Assembly: GCA_019242655.1 (NCBI GenBank)
Contig: JAFAVH010000214.1
Coordinates: 1 to 34,073, forward strand
Reading direction: 5' to 3'
Source of the DNA: Methylobacteriaceae bacterium
Lineage (GTDB): Bacteria; Pseudomonadota; Alphaproteobacteria; Rhizobiales; Beijerinckiaceae
Length of the DNA: 34,073 bases
Shown here: positions 19,702 through 26,846 of the stretch, piece by piece
Position numbering within the stretch: position 1 is the stretch's first letter
Layout: every line of letters begins with the position of its first letter
Notes under the pieces: model-generated
Database searches by the model: none
Seen by the model: only the letters and a program-made list of their open reading frames with translations
What the model was told of the DNA's origin: nothing
Made by a program: the position numbers and the translations under genes

Positions 19702-20613
19702 TCAGTCGAGCAATTCGACCGCATCCGGGTGGGAAATTTCCAGCTGCGGGCCGAAGGCTGTGTCGAGCAACCCCCGCGCACGCAAACGCCGTCCGACGAG
19801 CTCACGCGGCTTGATGCCGGCCGTTTCGAAGGCACTGACATCGCGCTTCGGCAATGTCATGGCGAAATCGCTGCCGCGGCGGGGCCCGAAATTCAGATAG
19901 AGGCGAGACGCGGTCTCGCCCACACTCGTCACCACGCCCTCCACGAGCACCATGCCTTTGCGCGGATCGGCAAAGGCGCTGCGGTCGCCGGCCGGCAATA
20001 TCGCGTAGGCGGGATCGGCCCAGAGGCCGATCTTCGCTTCGCGCGCCTCCGATTCGGCGCCGAGCAGGCGGTCGCGGCAGAGATGCGCAGCGGCATCGGG
20101 CCGATAGCGGGCGAGGCCGGCATCGAGGGTGGCTTCGGCAAGACCTATCTCGGCCACAGGGGGAGGCGCACCGGACGCACCCGGCGGCGCGGCAAAGAGC
20201 CGCGCCGGGACGCGGCCGAAGCGGTTCGGCTTGTCGGCGAGCGCGCGCACGGCGACCTCGCGGCCTTCGAGCCACGCGGCAAGTTTTTCCCGCGCGTCGG
20301 CTGCAAGATGAGGGTGCTCCTGCGTGCCGCCCGGCGGATCGAGCCCGGCCAGCGAAAGAATGCGGCCGTCGCTAAGGGCGACGTCGAGATCCGGCTCGAT
20401 CTTGGTGATCGTGGCGCGCGCGGTGTTTTCGAGCGAGCACGGACCGGAGTCGGGCGGAACCAGCGAGGCGGCATGTGCGCGGCTGACGTGCGTTGCGGCG
20501 AGCAATATGCACGCGGCGAGGCGCAACGGCCGGCGCAACCGAATCGGACACATGCGCCGCAGCATGGATGGGCGCCAAAAGGCAGTCATCAACCGCTCTC
20601 GGCGCGCATTCAT
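19702..20613 (-). CDS. Thermonuclease (SNase-like) family protein
   Basis: LSDGRILSLAGLDPP ... VRALADKPNRFGRVPARLF ... EAREAKIGLWADPAYAI; secretion-type N-terminus; start codon uncertain. Confidence 0.8.
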   Translation of the reverse strand: MNARRERLMTAFWRPSMLRRMCPIRLRRPLRLAACILLAATHVSRAHAASLVPPDSGPCSLENTARATITKIEPDLDVALSDGRILSLAGLDPPGGTQEHPHLAADAREKLAAWLEGREVAVRALADKPNRFGRVPARLFAAPPGASGAPPPVAEIGLAEATLDAGLARYRPDAAAHLCRDRLLGAESEAREAKIGLWADPAYAILPAGDRSAFADPRKGMVLVEGVVTSVGETASRLYLNFGPRRGSDFAMTLPKRDVSAFETAGIKPRELVGRRLRARGLLDTAFGPQLEISHPDAVELLD

Positions 20614-20614
20614 C

Positions 20615-20648
20615 GACTTGGTGCGTTTATGGACTTGGCGCGCATTAA
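20615..20648. repeat. Two adjacent imperfect 17-bp direct repeats gacttggtgcgtttatg / gacttggcgcgcattaa
   Basis: Read directly, in the gap between divergent thermonuclease and cytochrome b561 genes. Confidence 0.6.
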
Positions 20649-20778
20649 TCTAAGTGATTGGCGCAGGGAGGTATGCGGATCAAGCTTACCGCGCCGGCAT
20701 GCCTCACGCGCGCGCCTATAAAGGTTCTCTGTGGTCCAAGAACCCGTCACTCGATCTCACTCGAGCGTTCCAGAAGCG

Positions 20779-21363
20779 ATGCCGCAGCAGCGGCCGTTGC
20801 GTTACAATAATGGCGCGGTCTTGCTGCATTGGCTGACCGCGCTGGTCGTCGTCGCGCAGGTTATCGTTGGCTTCATGTTCGTAAACATGGAGCGCGGCCC
20901 AACGCGTAGCGAAATGTTTACTGTACACAAGACGTTGGGCGCGACGATCCTGTTGCTCGCGCTTGTCCGGCTCGCTTGGCGCGTAGCTAATCCGCCGCCA
21001 CCGTATCCGCCCGAGCTTTCGCGTTGGGAGCGCGTTGCCGCCACCTGGAACCATCGCATCTTCTACGTCCTGCTTATCGCGTTGCCATTGACCGGATTAT
21101 TGGCTGTTTCGGGCGGCGCAAGCACCGACGGAAGGACGACGACGCCACTGCTTGGCGGGATTCCGTTGCCGTTGATTCCGGGCGTTTCAAAAGATGCAGG
21201 CGGACAAGCTGGCAGCGCGCATGTTGTATTGGTGTTTATCACGCTTGCGCTCCTTATCCTGCACATTGCAGCCGCGCTCAAACACCAAGTTCAGCGCAAC
21301 CGCGCCGCGGGAAGAATGCCACCATTCAAGGCGCTCGGCGAAGAGGCCGTGCCGGCGCCATAA
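20779..21363 (+). CDS. Cytochrome b561 / b-type cytochrome family protein
   Basis: RYNNGAVLLHWLTALVVVAQVIVGFMF ... FTVHKTLGATILLLALVRLAWRVANPPP ... HVVLVFITLALLILHIAAALKHQ; four TM segments with His. Confidence 0.93.
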   Translation: MPQQRPLRYNNGAVLLHWLTALVVVAQVIVGFMFVNMERGPTRSEMFTVHKTLGATILLLALVRLAWRVANPPPPYPPELSRWERVAATWNHRIFYVLLIALPLTGLLAVSGGASTDGRTTTPLLGGIPLPLIPGVSKDAGGQAGSAHVVLVFITLALLILHIAAALKHQVQRNRAAGRMPPFKALGEEAVPAP

Positions 21364-21605
21364 GTCCTCGACAACGGACATCGCATGGCTTGACGATGCG
21401 TTTGCGCTGATTGCTCTTGATCGCATCAATCTCTTGCGTCGCGGACCTCAAGCAATTGACGTTCGCGCGGTGGCCGCTTCCTAAGCGCGCTCGCACCGAC
21501 ATCCGCCCAGCGTGCGCGCGCCACCGGCACATGCACCCGCCGCGTTGACAGCATTCCCACCTTCGCCGAGCATTGCCGTGAATCCTCGCAACACTGAAGG
21601 AGCGG

Positions 21606-22826
21606 ATGGGCAAGATCCTGCAAGGCCTGCGTATCGTCGAAGGCTCGGCCTTCGTCGCCGCGCCTCTCGCCGGCATGACGCTCGCGCAGATGGGCGCTGA
21701 CGTCATCCGCTTCGACCGTATCCGCGGCGGCCTCGACCAGCATCGCTGGCCCGTCACCAAAGACGGCCGCAGCCTTTTCTGGGCGGGCCTCAACAAAGGC
21801 AAGCGCTCGCTCGCCGTCGACATGGCGACGCCGCGCGGCCAGGAGATCGTCACGCGGCTCATCTGCGCGCCGGGAGAAGACCGCGGCATCTTCCTGACAA
21901 ACCTGCGCGTGCGCGGCTGGATGGATTACGACAATCTGAAAATACGGCGCGAAGACCTGATCATGGTCTCGGTGCGCGGCGACCGCCGCGGCGGGCCGGC
22001 GGTCGATTACACCGTCAATCCTTCGGTCGGATTTCCCGCCGCCACTGGGCCGGAAGGATCAAACGACCCGATCGCCCACGTGCTGCCCGCCTGGGACCTG
22101 ATCACCGGACAGATGGCGGCGCTCGGCATTCTCGCGGCGGAGCGCCACCGCCGCCTCTGCGGCGAAGGACAAATCGTCGAGATCGCGTTGAAGGACGTAG
22201 CGCTGGCGACCCTCGGCAATCTCGGCATCTTCGGCGAAGTGATGATCAACGACGTCGATCGCTCGAAAGTCGGCAACGCGCTCTACGGCGCCTATGGACA
22301 GGATTTCGAAACCGCCGACGGACGCCGCGTGATGGTAGTCGGCCTCACCAACCGGCAATGGGACGGACTGAAAGCCGTCACGCATACGCAAGAAGATTTC
22401 GAGGAACTCGGCCGCCGCCTCGGTCTCAACCTTTCGCGCGAGGGCGACCGCTATCGCGCCCGCAAGGAAATCACCGCCATCCTCGAACCGTGGTTCCGCG
22501 CGCGGCGCATTGAGGATTTCGCCCGCGCTTTCGACGAGCACGGCGTGACGTGGAGCGTCTTCCGCTCCTTCAAGCAAGTCGTCGACGAAGACCGCGACTG
22601 CTCGATCGAGCACCCGATGTTCCGTTTGCTCGATCACCCCGGCATCGGCAGCTATCTGACGCCCGGATCACCGATCGAGTTCGGCGCGATGGAACGCGAC
22701 ATGCACGCCCGCGCGCCGGTGCTCGGCGAAAACACCGACGAAATCTTGAGTGAGATCGGCTACGGCGAGGCGGAGATCGGCAAGCTTCACGACGACAAGA
22801 TCATTGCCGGACCCCGCAGCGGCTAG
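21606..22826 (+). CDS. CaiB/BaiF family III CoA transferase, 2-methylfumaryl-CoA isomerase (Mct)-like
   Basis: GLRIVEGSAFVAAPLAGMTLAQMGADVIRFDRIRGGLDQHRWPVTKDGRSLFWAGLNKGKRSLAVDMATPRGQEIVTRLICAPGED...; family certain, Mct subfamily recalled from sequence resemblance. Confidence 0.8.
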   Translation: MGKILQGLRIVEGSAFVAAPLAGMTLAQMGADVIRFDRIRGGLDQHRWPVTKDGRSLFWAGLNKGKRSLAVDMATPRGQEIVTRLICAPGEDRGIFLTNLRVRGWMDYDNLKIRREDLIMVSVRGDRRGGPAVDYTVNPSVGFPAATGPEGSNDPIAHVLPAWDLITGQMAALGILAAERHRRLCGEGQIVEIALKDVALATLGNLGIFGEVMINDVDRSKVGNALYGAYGQDFETADGRRVMVVGLTNRQWDGLKAVTHTQEDFEELGRRLGLNLSREGDRYRARKEITAILEPWFRARRIEDFARAFDEHGVTWSVFRSFKQVVDEDRDCSIEHPMFRLLDHPGIGSYLTPGSPIEFGAMERDMHARAPVLGENTDEILSEIGYGEAEIGKLHDDKIIAGPRSG

Positions 22827-22875
22827 GCACGATGGCTTGGCGCGCGTAGTTGGAACGGCGCGCGTCTTGCGAAAT

Positions 22876-23199
22876 TCAAGCGCCGTGGCTGTAGCGCAGC
22901 TCATACAATACCGGATCGAACGATTCGATCAGCTCGAACATCTCTTTCATATGCGCCTGAAACTCCGGCACCTGCATCGCGCGATCGAAATCGGCCTTTG
23001 AACGCCACTGCGCATAGTTCACAACTTGCTTGCCGTTGAGGCTGACGTGGAAATTGGCGGAAACGAAGCCCGGGATTTTGTTGACCGTCGTCTCCGTCGC
23101 CTTGATCAAAGCCGCGAGCAAAGCCTCGGCTTTTCCGGACTTCACCTTGAATGTGTTGATGAGGACGATGTGACCGTCGCGCGGATTGAGTTGCGTCAT
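22876..23199 (-). CDS. Antibiotic biosynthesis monooxygenase (ABM) domain protein
   Basis: HIVLINTFKVKSGKAEALLAALIKATETTVNKIPGFVSANFHVSLNGKQVVNYAQWRSKADFDRA; internal ATG at 23199 preferred. Confidence 0.88.
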   Translation of the reverse strand: MTQLNPRDGHIVLINTFKVKSGKAEALLAALIKATETTVNKIPGFVSANFHVSLNGKQVVNYAQWRSKADFDRAMQVPEFQAHMKEMFELIESFDPVLYELRYSHGA

Positions 23200-23220
23200 C
23201 ACTAATCTCCGTGCCACCGG

Positions 23221-24108
23221 CTATCCGACGAGTCCGCGCGCGTTGAGCCACTCTTCCATCGCGGCATTCACCGCGTCGGGCGCGTCCTGCTGCACCCAAT
23301 GCGAAGCTTGCGGCAATCTGCGCAGCGTGAAATCGTCGACGAGACCATCATAGCCCTCGGTCAGCTCGAGACCGAGCGCAACGTCGTGCTCGCCCCAGAT
23401 CATGAGTGTTGGAACCTGCACCGGCGGGGACGGCGCAGATTTCACGAAGGCCAACGCGTTGGCGCGATAATAGTTGAGCATCGCCGTCATGGCGCCGGGT
23501 CGCGTCGCATTGGCGCGGTAACGGGCGAGCACGTCGGGCGGAAATGCATCGGGATTTTGCGCCATGCCGGTGAACACGCGTTCGACCGCGCGTGCGCCGG
23601 CATAAGTCAGCGCCGCTTCCGGCAGCCATGGCAGCTGGAAGAACAAGACATACCAGGAGCGCAAGCGCTGCGCCCAGGAATGCCGGATGACGCGACGAAA
23701 GACATCGGGATGCGGCACGTTCATCACAATCAGCGTGTCGAGCGGCACGGCGCGTGCGATGGCAACGCTCCAGGCGATCACCGCACCCCAATCATGACCG
23801 ATGAGCAACTTGCGGCGCGCGCCAAGTGCGCTGAACAAAGCAGCGACATCGTCGACGAGATGGCGCAATTCGTAGGCCGCGCGATCGCTCGGCCGCGTCG
23901 TGTCGCCATAACCGCGCATGTCAGGCGCGATGACGTGCCACCCGAGCCGTGCAAGAGGCATAAGCTGATGCCGCCAGGAGAAGCGAGCTTCGGGGAAGCC
24001 GTGAAGTAAAAGCGCGATGTCGTCGCCATGACCGCATTCGTCGCAGGCGAAGGCGATGCCGTTGGCATTCACACTGCGCTGAACGATGCGGAAATCTTCG
24101 GTCATCAA
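23221..24108 (-). CDS. Alpha/beta hydrolase (epoxide hydrolase/haloalkane dehalogenase-like)
   Basis: LLLHGFPEARFSWRHQLMPLARLGWHVIAPDMRGYGDTTRP ... LLIGHDWGAVIAW ... PTLMIWGEHDVAL. Confidence 0.93.
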   Translation of the reverse strand: MMTEDFRIVQRSVNANGIAFACDECGHGDDIALLLHGFPEARFSWRHQLMPLARLGWHVIAPDMRGYGDTTRPSDRAAYELRHLVDDVAALFSALGARRKLLIGHDWGAVIAWSVAIARAVPLDTLIVMNVPHPDVFRRVIRHSWAQRLRSWYVLFFQLPWLPEAALTYAGARAVERVFTGMAQNPDAFPPDVLARYRANATRPGAMTAMLNYYRANALAFVKSAPSPPVQVPTLMIWGEHDVALGLELTEGYDGLVDDFTLRRLPQASHWVQQDAPDAVNAAMEEWLNARGLVG

Positions 24109-24294
24109 AGGAAGCGCCTTTCGCGCGGAAAAGAGTGCTTACGCGCCGCTACGGCAAGCTTTCATGCCGCAAGCGCGAGATTGCTGTCCCGCAGGACACA
24201 CCGGCACTGTGCAATCTCCCACAAACATCATCCGCGGCGGCCGCTATACCTCTCGTCACCGAATAAGCCGTACGGCCAAACCAGGAGATTTAAA

Positions 24295-24510
24295 ATGCAT
24301 ATTCTTCGGATTGCTTTGCTGGGTAGCGCATTGCTCGCCGCTCCCTCCGCTTTCGCTGAAGGTCCGGAAGGTCACACCCCGGCGCAGATCGCGCAGGCCG
24401 CCCCCGAGGGCCATACGCAGGCGCAGGTCGCGCAGGCGGCTCCCGAAGGGCAATCGCAAGCGCAGGTCGCCCAGGCGGCTCCCGAAGGACAGACGCAGGC
24501 GCAAGTCTGA
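24295..24510 (+). CDS. Small secreted repeat peptide (71 aa; predicted signal peptide plus 13-aa tandem repeats)
   Basis: MHILRIALLGSALLAAPSAFA|EGPEGHTPAQIAQAAPEGHTQAQVAQAAPEGQSQAQVAQAAPEGQTQAQV; AGGAGA RBS 8 bp upstream of ATG. Confidence 0.8.
   Translation: MHILRIALLGSALLAAPSAFAEGPEGHTPAQIAQAAPEGHTQAQVAQAAPEGQSQAQVAQAAPEGQTQAQV
24367..24507 (+). repeat. Tandem 39-bp repeats (3.6 units) encoding EG(H/Q)(T/S)(P/Q)AQ(I/V)AQAAP
   Basis: Units at 24367-24405, 24406-24444, 24445-24483, partial 24484-24507. Confidence 0.9.
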
Positions 24511-24528
24511 TTGACGCAAAAAACATCC

Positions 24529-24556
24529 GGGCGCGGTGGCTCTCGTCGCCGCGCCC
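24529..24556 (+). terminator. Possible hairpin terminator of the repeat-peptide gene (GGGCGCGG-N12-CCGCGCCC, then ATTT)
   Basis: Perfect 8-bp stem 19 bp after the stop codon; weak T tract. Confidence 0.4.
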
Positions 24557-24621
24557 ATTTGCGCGCGCTCCGCTGCGCGGCCTGGAATGGCCCACCCTCG
24601 CGTGATAGGGACGGCATCGAC

Positions 24622-24698
24622 GGTCCCGTAGCTCAGCAGGATAGAGCAGCGGTTTCCTAAACCGAAGGTCACAGGTTCGAATCCTGTCGGGACCGCCA
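24622..24698 (+). tRNA. tRNA-Arg (anticodon CCT, 24656-24658), CCA encoded
   Basis: GGTCCCG acceptor pairs with CGGGACC; D-arm GCTCAGCAGGATAGAGC, anticodon loop TTCCTAA, T-arm ACAGGTTCGAATCCTGT, GCCA end. Confidence 0.97.
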
Positions 24699-24794
24699 AC
24701 AACATTCGGAAGTGCTCACAGTGCGGAGGCTTTTCCTGTAGTCTCCGACGATCCCGTTCAGGTGGACACGAGTGCATCCTAAAGAACGATTCCC

Positions 24795-25274
24795 ATGAGC
24801 AGTCCTGCGGCTGATCAATGGAGCATAGTCGCCTACGAAGTGAGAATGCTTCGGGCCACTTACGAAATTGTGCTCAATTCTGGTGAGCTGCAAAAGCTCT
24901 CGAAAGTAGTTCAAAACGCTCTCGAAGAAAGCGCCGTTCTTCACACTCGCATTCTTTGCGATATCTTTCTTTCTAACTCGGGAGGCGGAGACGACATAAT
25001 ATTGTCGCGGCTCATGCCCGATTGGCAGCGCCGCAACAAGACGGAATATGATACGCTGAAGGAACTAGTTGCGAGATTACGAACGCAATATGGCAATGCC
25101 AACAACGCAAACTCGCATTGTTGGGTATTCAATAAAATGATGGCGCACCCCACGAGGCACAGAGGCGTTACGTATGATTATACGTCTATCCTCACCGACC
25201 TCCGCTCTATTCTTGAAGAAATTATCACCGAAATCGAATCTTTGCGAAGGCAGCCCTTCAAGTGGGCTTGGTGA
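24795..25274 (+). CDS. Hypothetical protein (159 aa), AT-richer than surroundings, downstream of tRNA-Arg
   Basis: Complete ORF MSSPAADQWSIVAYEVRMLRATYEIVLNSGELQKLSKVVQ...; no family recognised. Confidence 0.65.
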   Translation: MSSPAADQWSIVAYEVRMLRATYEIVLNSGELQKLSKVVQNALEESAVLHTRILCDIFLSNSGGGDDIILSRLMPDWQRRNKTEYDTLKELVARLRTQYGNANNANSHCWVFNKMMAHPTRHRGVTYDYTSILTDLRSILEEIITEIESLRRQPFKWAW

Positions 25275-25426
25275 GATCGACTGCGCTTGTTAGTCTTTTA
25301 CGACGGCGATTCTGACCATCCCAATTTGGTTCTGCCGCGGTCGCAACACACATATGAGCGATGCGCGCTTGAGGTTAGACGCCAATCGCGCTCTCTCCTC
25401 CCGATCGGAACCGGAGACCAAGCCTC

Positions 25427-26497
25427 ATGACTTCACCGCTCGCGCGCGCGGCAAACTTTTGCGAACGCTTCGGACTGCGCGTGCCGATCCTGCTCGCGCC
25501 GATGGCCGGCGCTTGCCCGGCGTCGCTGTCGATCGCCGTCGCCAAGTCCGGCGGCATGGGCGCGGCAGGCGCGCTCCTGATGTCGCCCGCCGCAATCGCC
25601 GCCTGGATGCAGGAGTTCCGCTCGTCCTCTAATGGCGCGGTGCAGCTCAATTTGTGGATTCCCGATCCGCCGCCGCAGCGTGACACCGCGCACGAGGGGA
25701 AAGTGCGCGAATTCCTCGGCCGCTTCGGGCCGCCAGTCCCGGAGAATGCTGGCGATTCAACGCCGCCCGATTTCACTTCGCAATGCGAGGCGCTGCTCGC
25801 CGCGGGACCGGCCGTGGTCTCGTCGATCATGGGGCTTTACTCGCCCGATTTTGTCGCGCGTCTGAAGGAACGCGGCATCGTCTGGTTTGCGACCGCGACC
25901 ACCGTCGCCGAGGCGCTCGCGGCGGAAGCCGCCGGCGCCGATGTCGTCGTTGCGCAAGGCGCGGAGGCCGGCGGCCATCGCGGCGCGTTCGAAGCATCGG
26001 AGGCCGAGCGCTGCGCCGTCGGTTTGTTTGCGCTCCTTCCCGCAATCGTCGGCGCAGTGCGCGTGCCTGTTGTCGCGACGGGCGGCATCGGCGACGGCCG
26101 CGGTGTCGCCGCAGCATTGGCGCTCGGTGCAAGCGCGGCGCAAGTCGGCACGGCGTTCCTGCGCTGCCCCGAAGCCAAGACCGCGCCGGCCTGGGCCGAC
26201 GCACTCGCCAATACAAAGCCGGAAGATACCGTGATCTCGCGCGCCTTCAGCGGGCGGCCGGGCCGCTCGATCGCGACGGACTACGCGCGCGCGACGCTGG
26301 CGCCGGATGCACCGACACCCGCGCCTTATCCGGTGCAGCGCGGATTGACAGCAGGGATGCGCGAGGCGGCGACAAAAGCCGGCGACGTGCAGCGCATGCA
26401 GGTCTGGGCCGGCCAGTCGGCTGCGCTGGCGCGCGCCGAGCCGGCGGACGAGATCGTCAATCGCCTTTGGGACGACGCGCGCAAGCTGCTTGCCTGA
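25427..26497 (+). CDS. Nitronate monooxygenase (2-nitropropane dioxygenase family)
   Basis: VPILLAPMAGACPASLSIAVAKSGGMGAAGALLMSP ... VVVAQGAEAGGHRG ... VPVVATGGIGDGRGVAAALALGASAAQVGTAFLRCPEA. Confidence 0.95.
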   Translation: MTSPLARAANFCERFGLRVPILLAPMAGACPASLSIAVAKSGGMGAAGALLMSPAAIAAWMQEFRSSSNGAVQLNLWIPDPPPQRDTAHEGKVREFLGRFGPPVPENAGDSTPPDFTSQCEALLAAGPAVVSSIMGLYSPDFVARLKERGIVWFATATTVAEALAAEAAGADVVVAQGAEAGGHRGAFEASEAERCAVGLFALLPAIVGAVRVPVVATGGIGDGRGVAAALALGASAAQVGTAFLRCPEAKTAPAWADALANTKPEDTVISRAFSGRPGRSIATDYARATLAPDAPTPAPYPVQRGLTAGMREAATKAGDVQRMQVWAGQSAALARAEPADEIVNRLWDDARKLLA

Positions 26498-26508
26498 TAC
26501 AAGCGGGC

Positions 26509-26841
26509 ATGAGCGACGATGATGTCCGCGCCGGACTCGCCGAGATCGAGGAGCGGATCGAGAACCTGCGCGATGCGATCGAAAGCTGCCGCAAGGGCAT
26601 GCTTGTGTCGCGCGCGGCAATCTTTGTGGGCGGCCTTCTGCTCATTGCGGAGCTTCTCGGTCTGTTCGGACCGGTCAATCTGCTTGTCGCGCTCTCGTCG
26701 TTGACAGCAATCATCGGCGGCATCGTCTGGCTCGGCGCCAACAAGACATCGCGCGAGCAGGCGCTGGCGTCGCTGCGCGCGGCGCAAGCAGAATGGCAGG
26801 CGGCAACCGATGCGATCGAGATGTCGGTCATCGGCGAATAG
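26509..26841 (+). CDS. Small two-TM hypothetical protein (110 aa)
   Basis: MSDDDVRAGLAEIEERIENLRDAIESCRKGMLVSRAAIFVGGLLLIAELLGLFGPVNLLVALSSLTAIIGGIVWLGANKTSREQALASLRAAQAEW; coiled coil plus two TM; C-terminal part of track ORF 25783..26841. Confidence 0.8.
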   Translation: MSDDDVRAGLAEIEERIENLRDAIESCRKGMLVSRAAIFVGGLLLIAELLGLFGPVNLLVALSSLTAIIGGIVWLGANKTSREQALASLRAAQAEWQAATDAIEMSVIGE

Positions 26842-26846
26842 CGAAC

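Noticed and set aside
18534-19841. 435-aa minus-strand ORF
   Set aside because: Out-of-frame overlap of the M48 protease gene, which has clear catalytic motifs in its own frame.
21547-21575. TTGACA promoter upstream of the Mct-like gene
   Set aside because: The -35-like hexamer has no convincing -10 at the right spacing.
24028-24294. N-terminal extension of the repeat-peptide ORF (track start 24028)
   Set aside because: Overlaps the divergent hydrolase start; the ATG at 24295 has a proper RBS and begins a signal peptide.
24367-24507. CRISPR-like repeat array
   Set aside because: Units are contiguous with no spacers and code for protein repeats in frame.
24256-24777. Minus-strand 173-aa ORF across the repeats and tRNA
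   Set aside because: Antisense to the tRNA and the repeat peptide; its repetitive LRLRLSFGSRLGD pattern is just the reverse reading of the 39-bp repeat.
24699-25430. att-type direct repeat of the tRNA-Arg 3' end
   Set aside because: No copy of ggttcgaatcctgtcgggaccgcca found by eye in the downstream interval and no integrase in the window.
25783-26508. Upstream part of the 352-aa ORF 25783..26841
   Set aside because: Shadow frame of nitronate monooxygenase; only the portion from ATG 26509 is a plausible gene.
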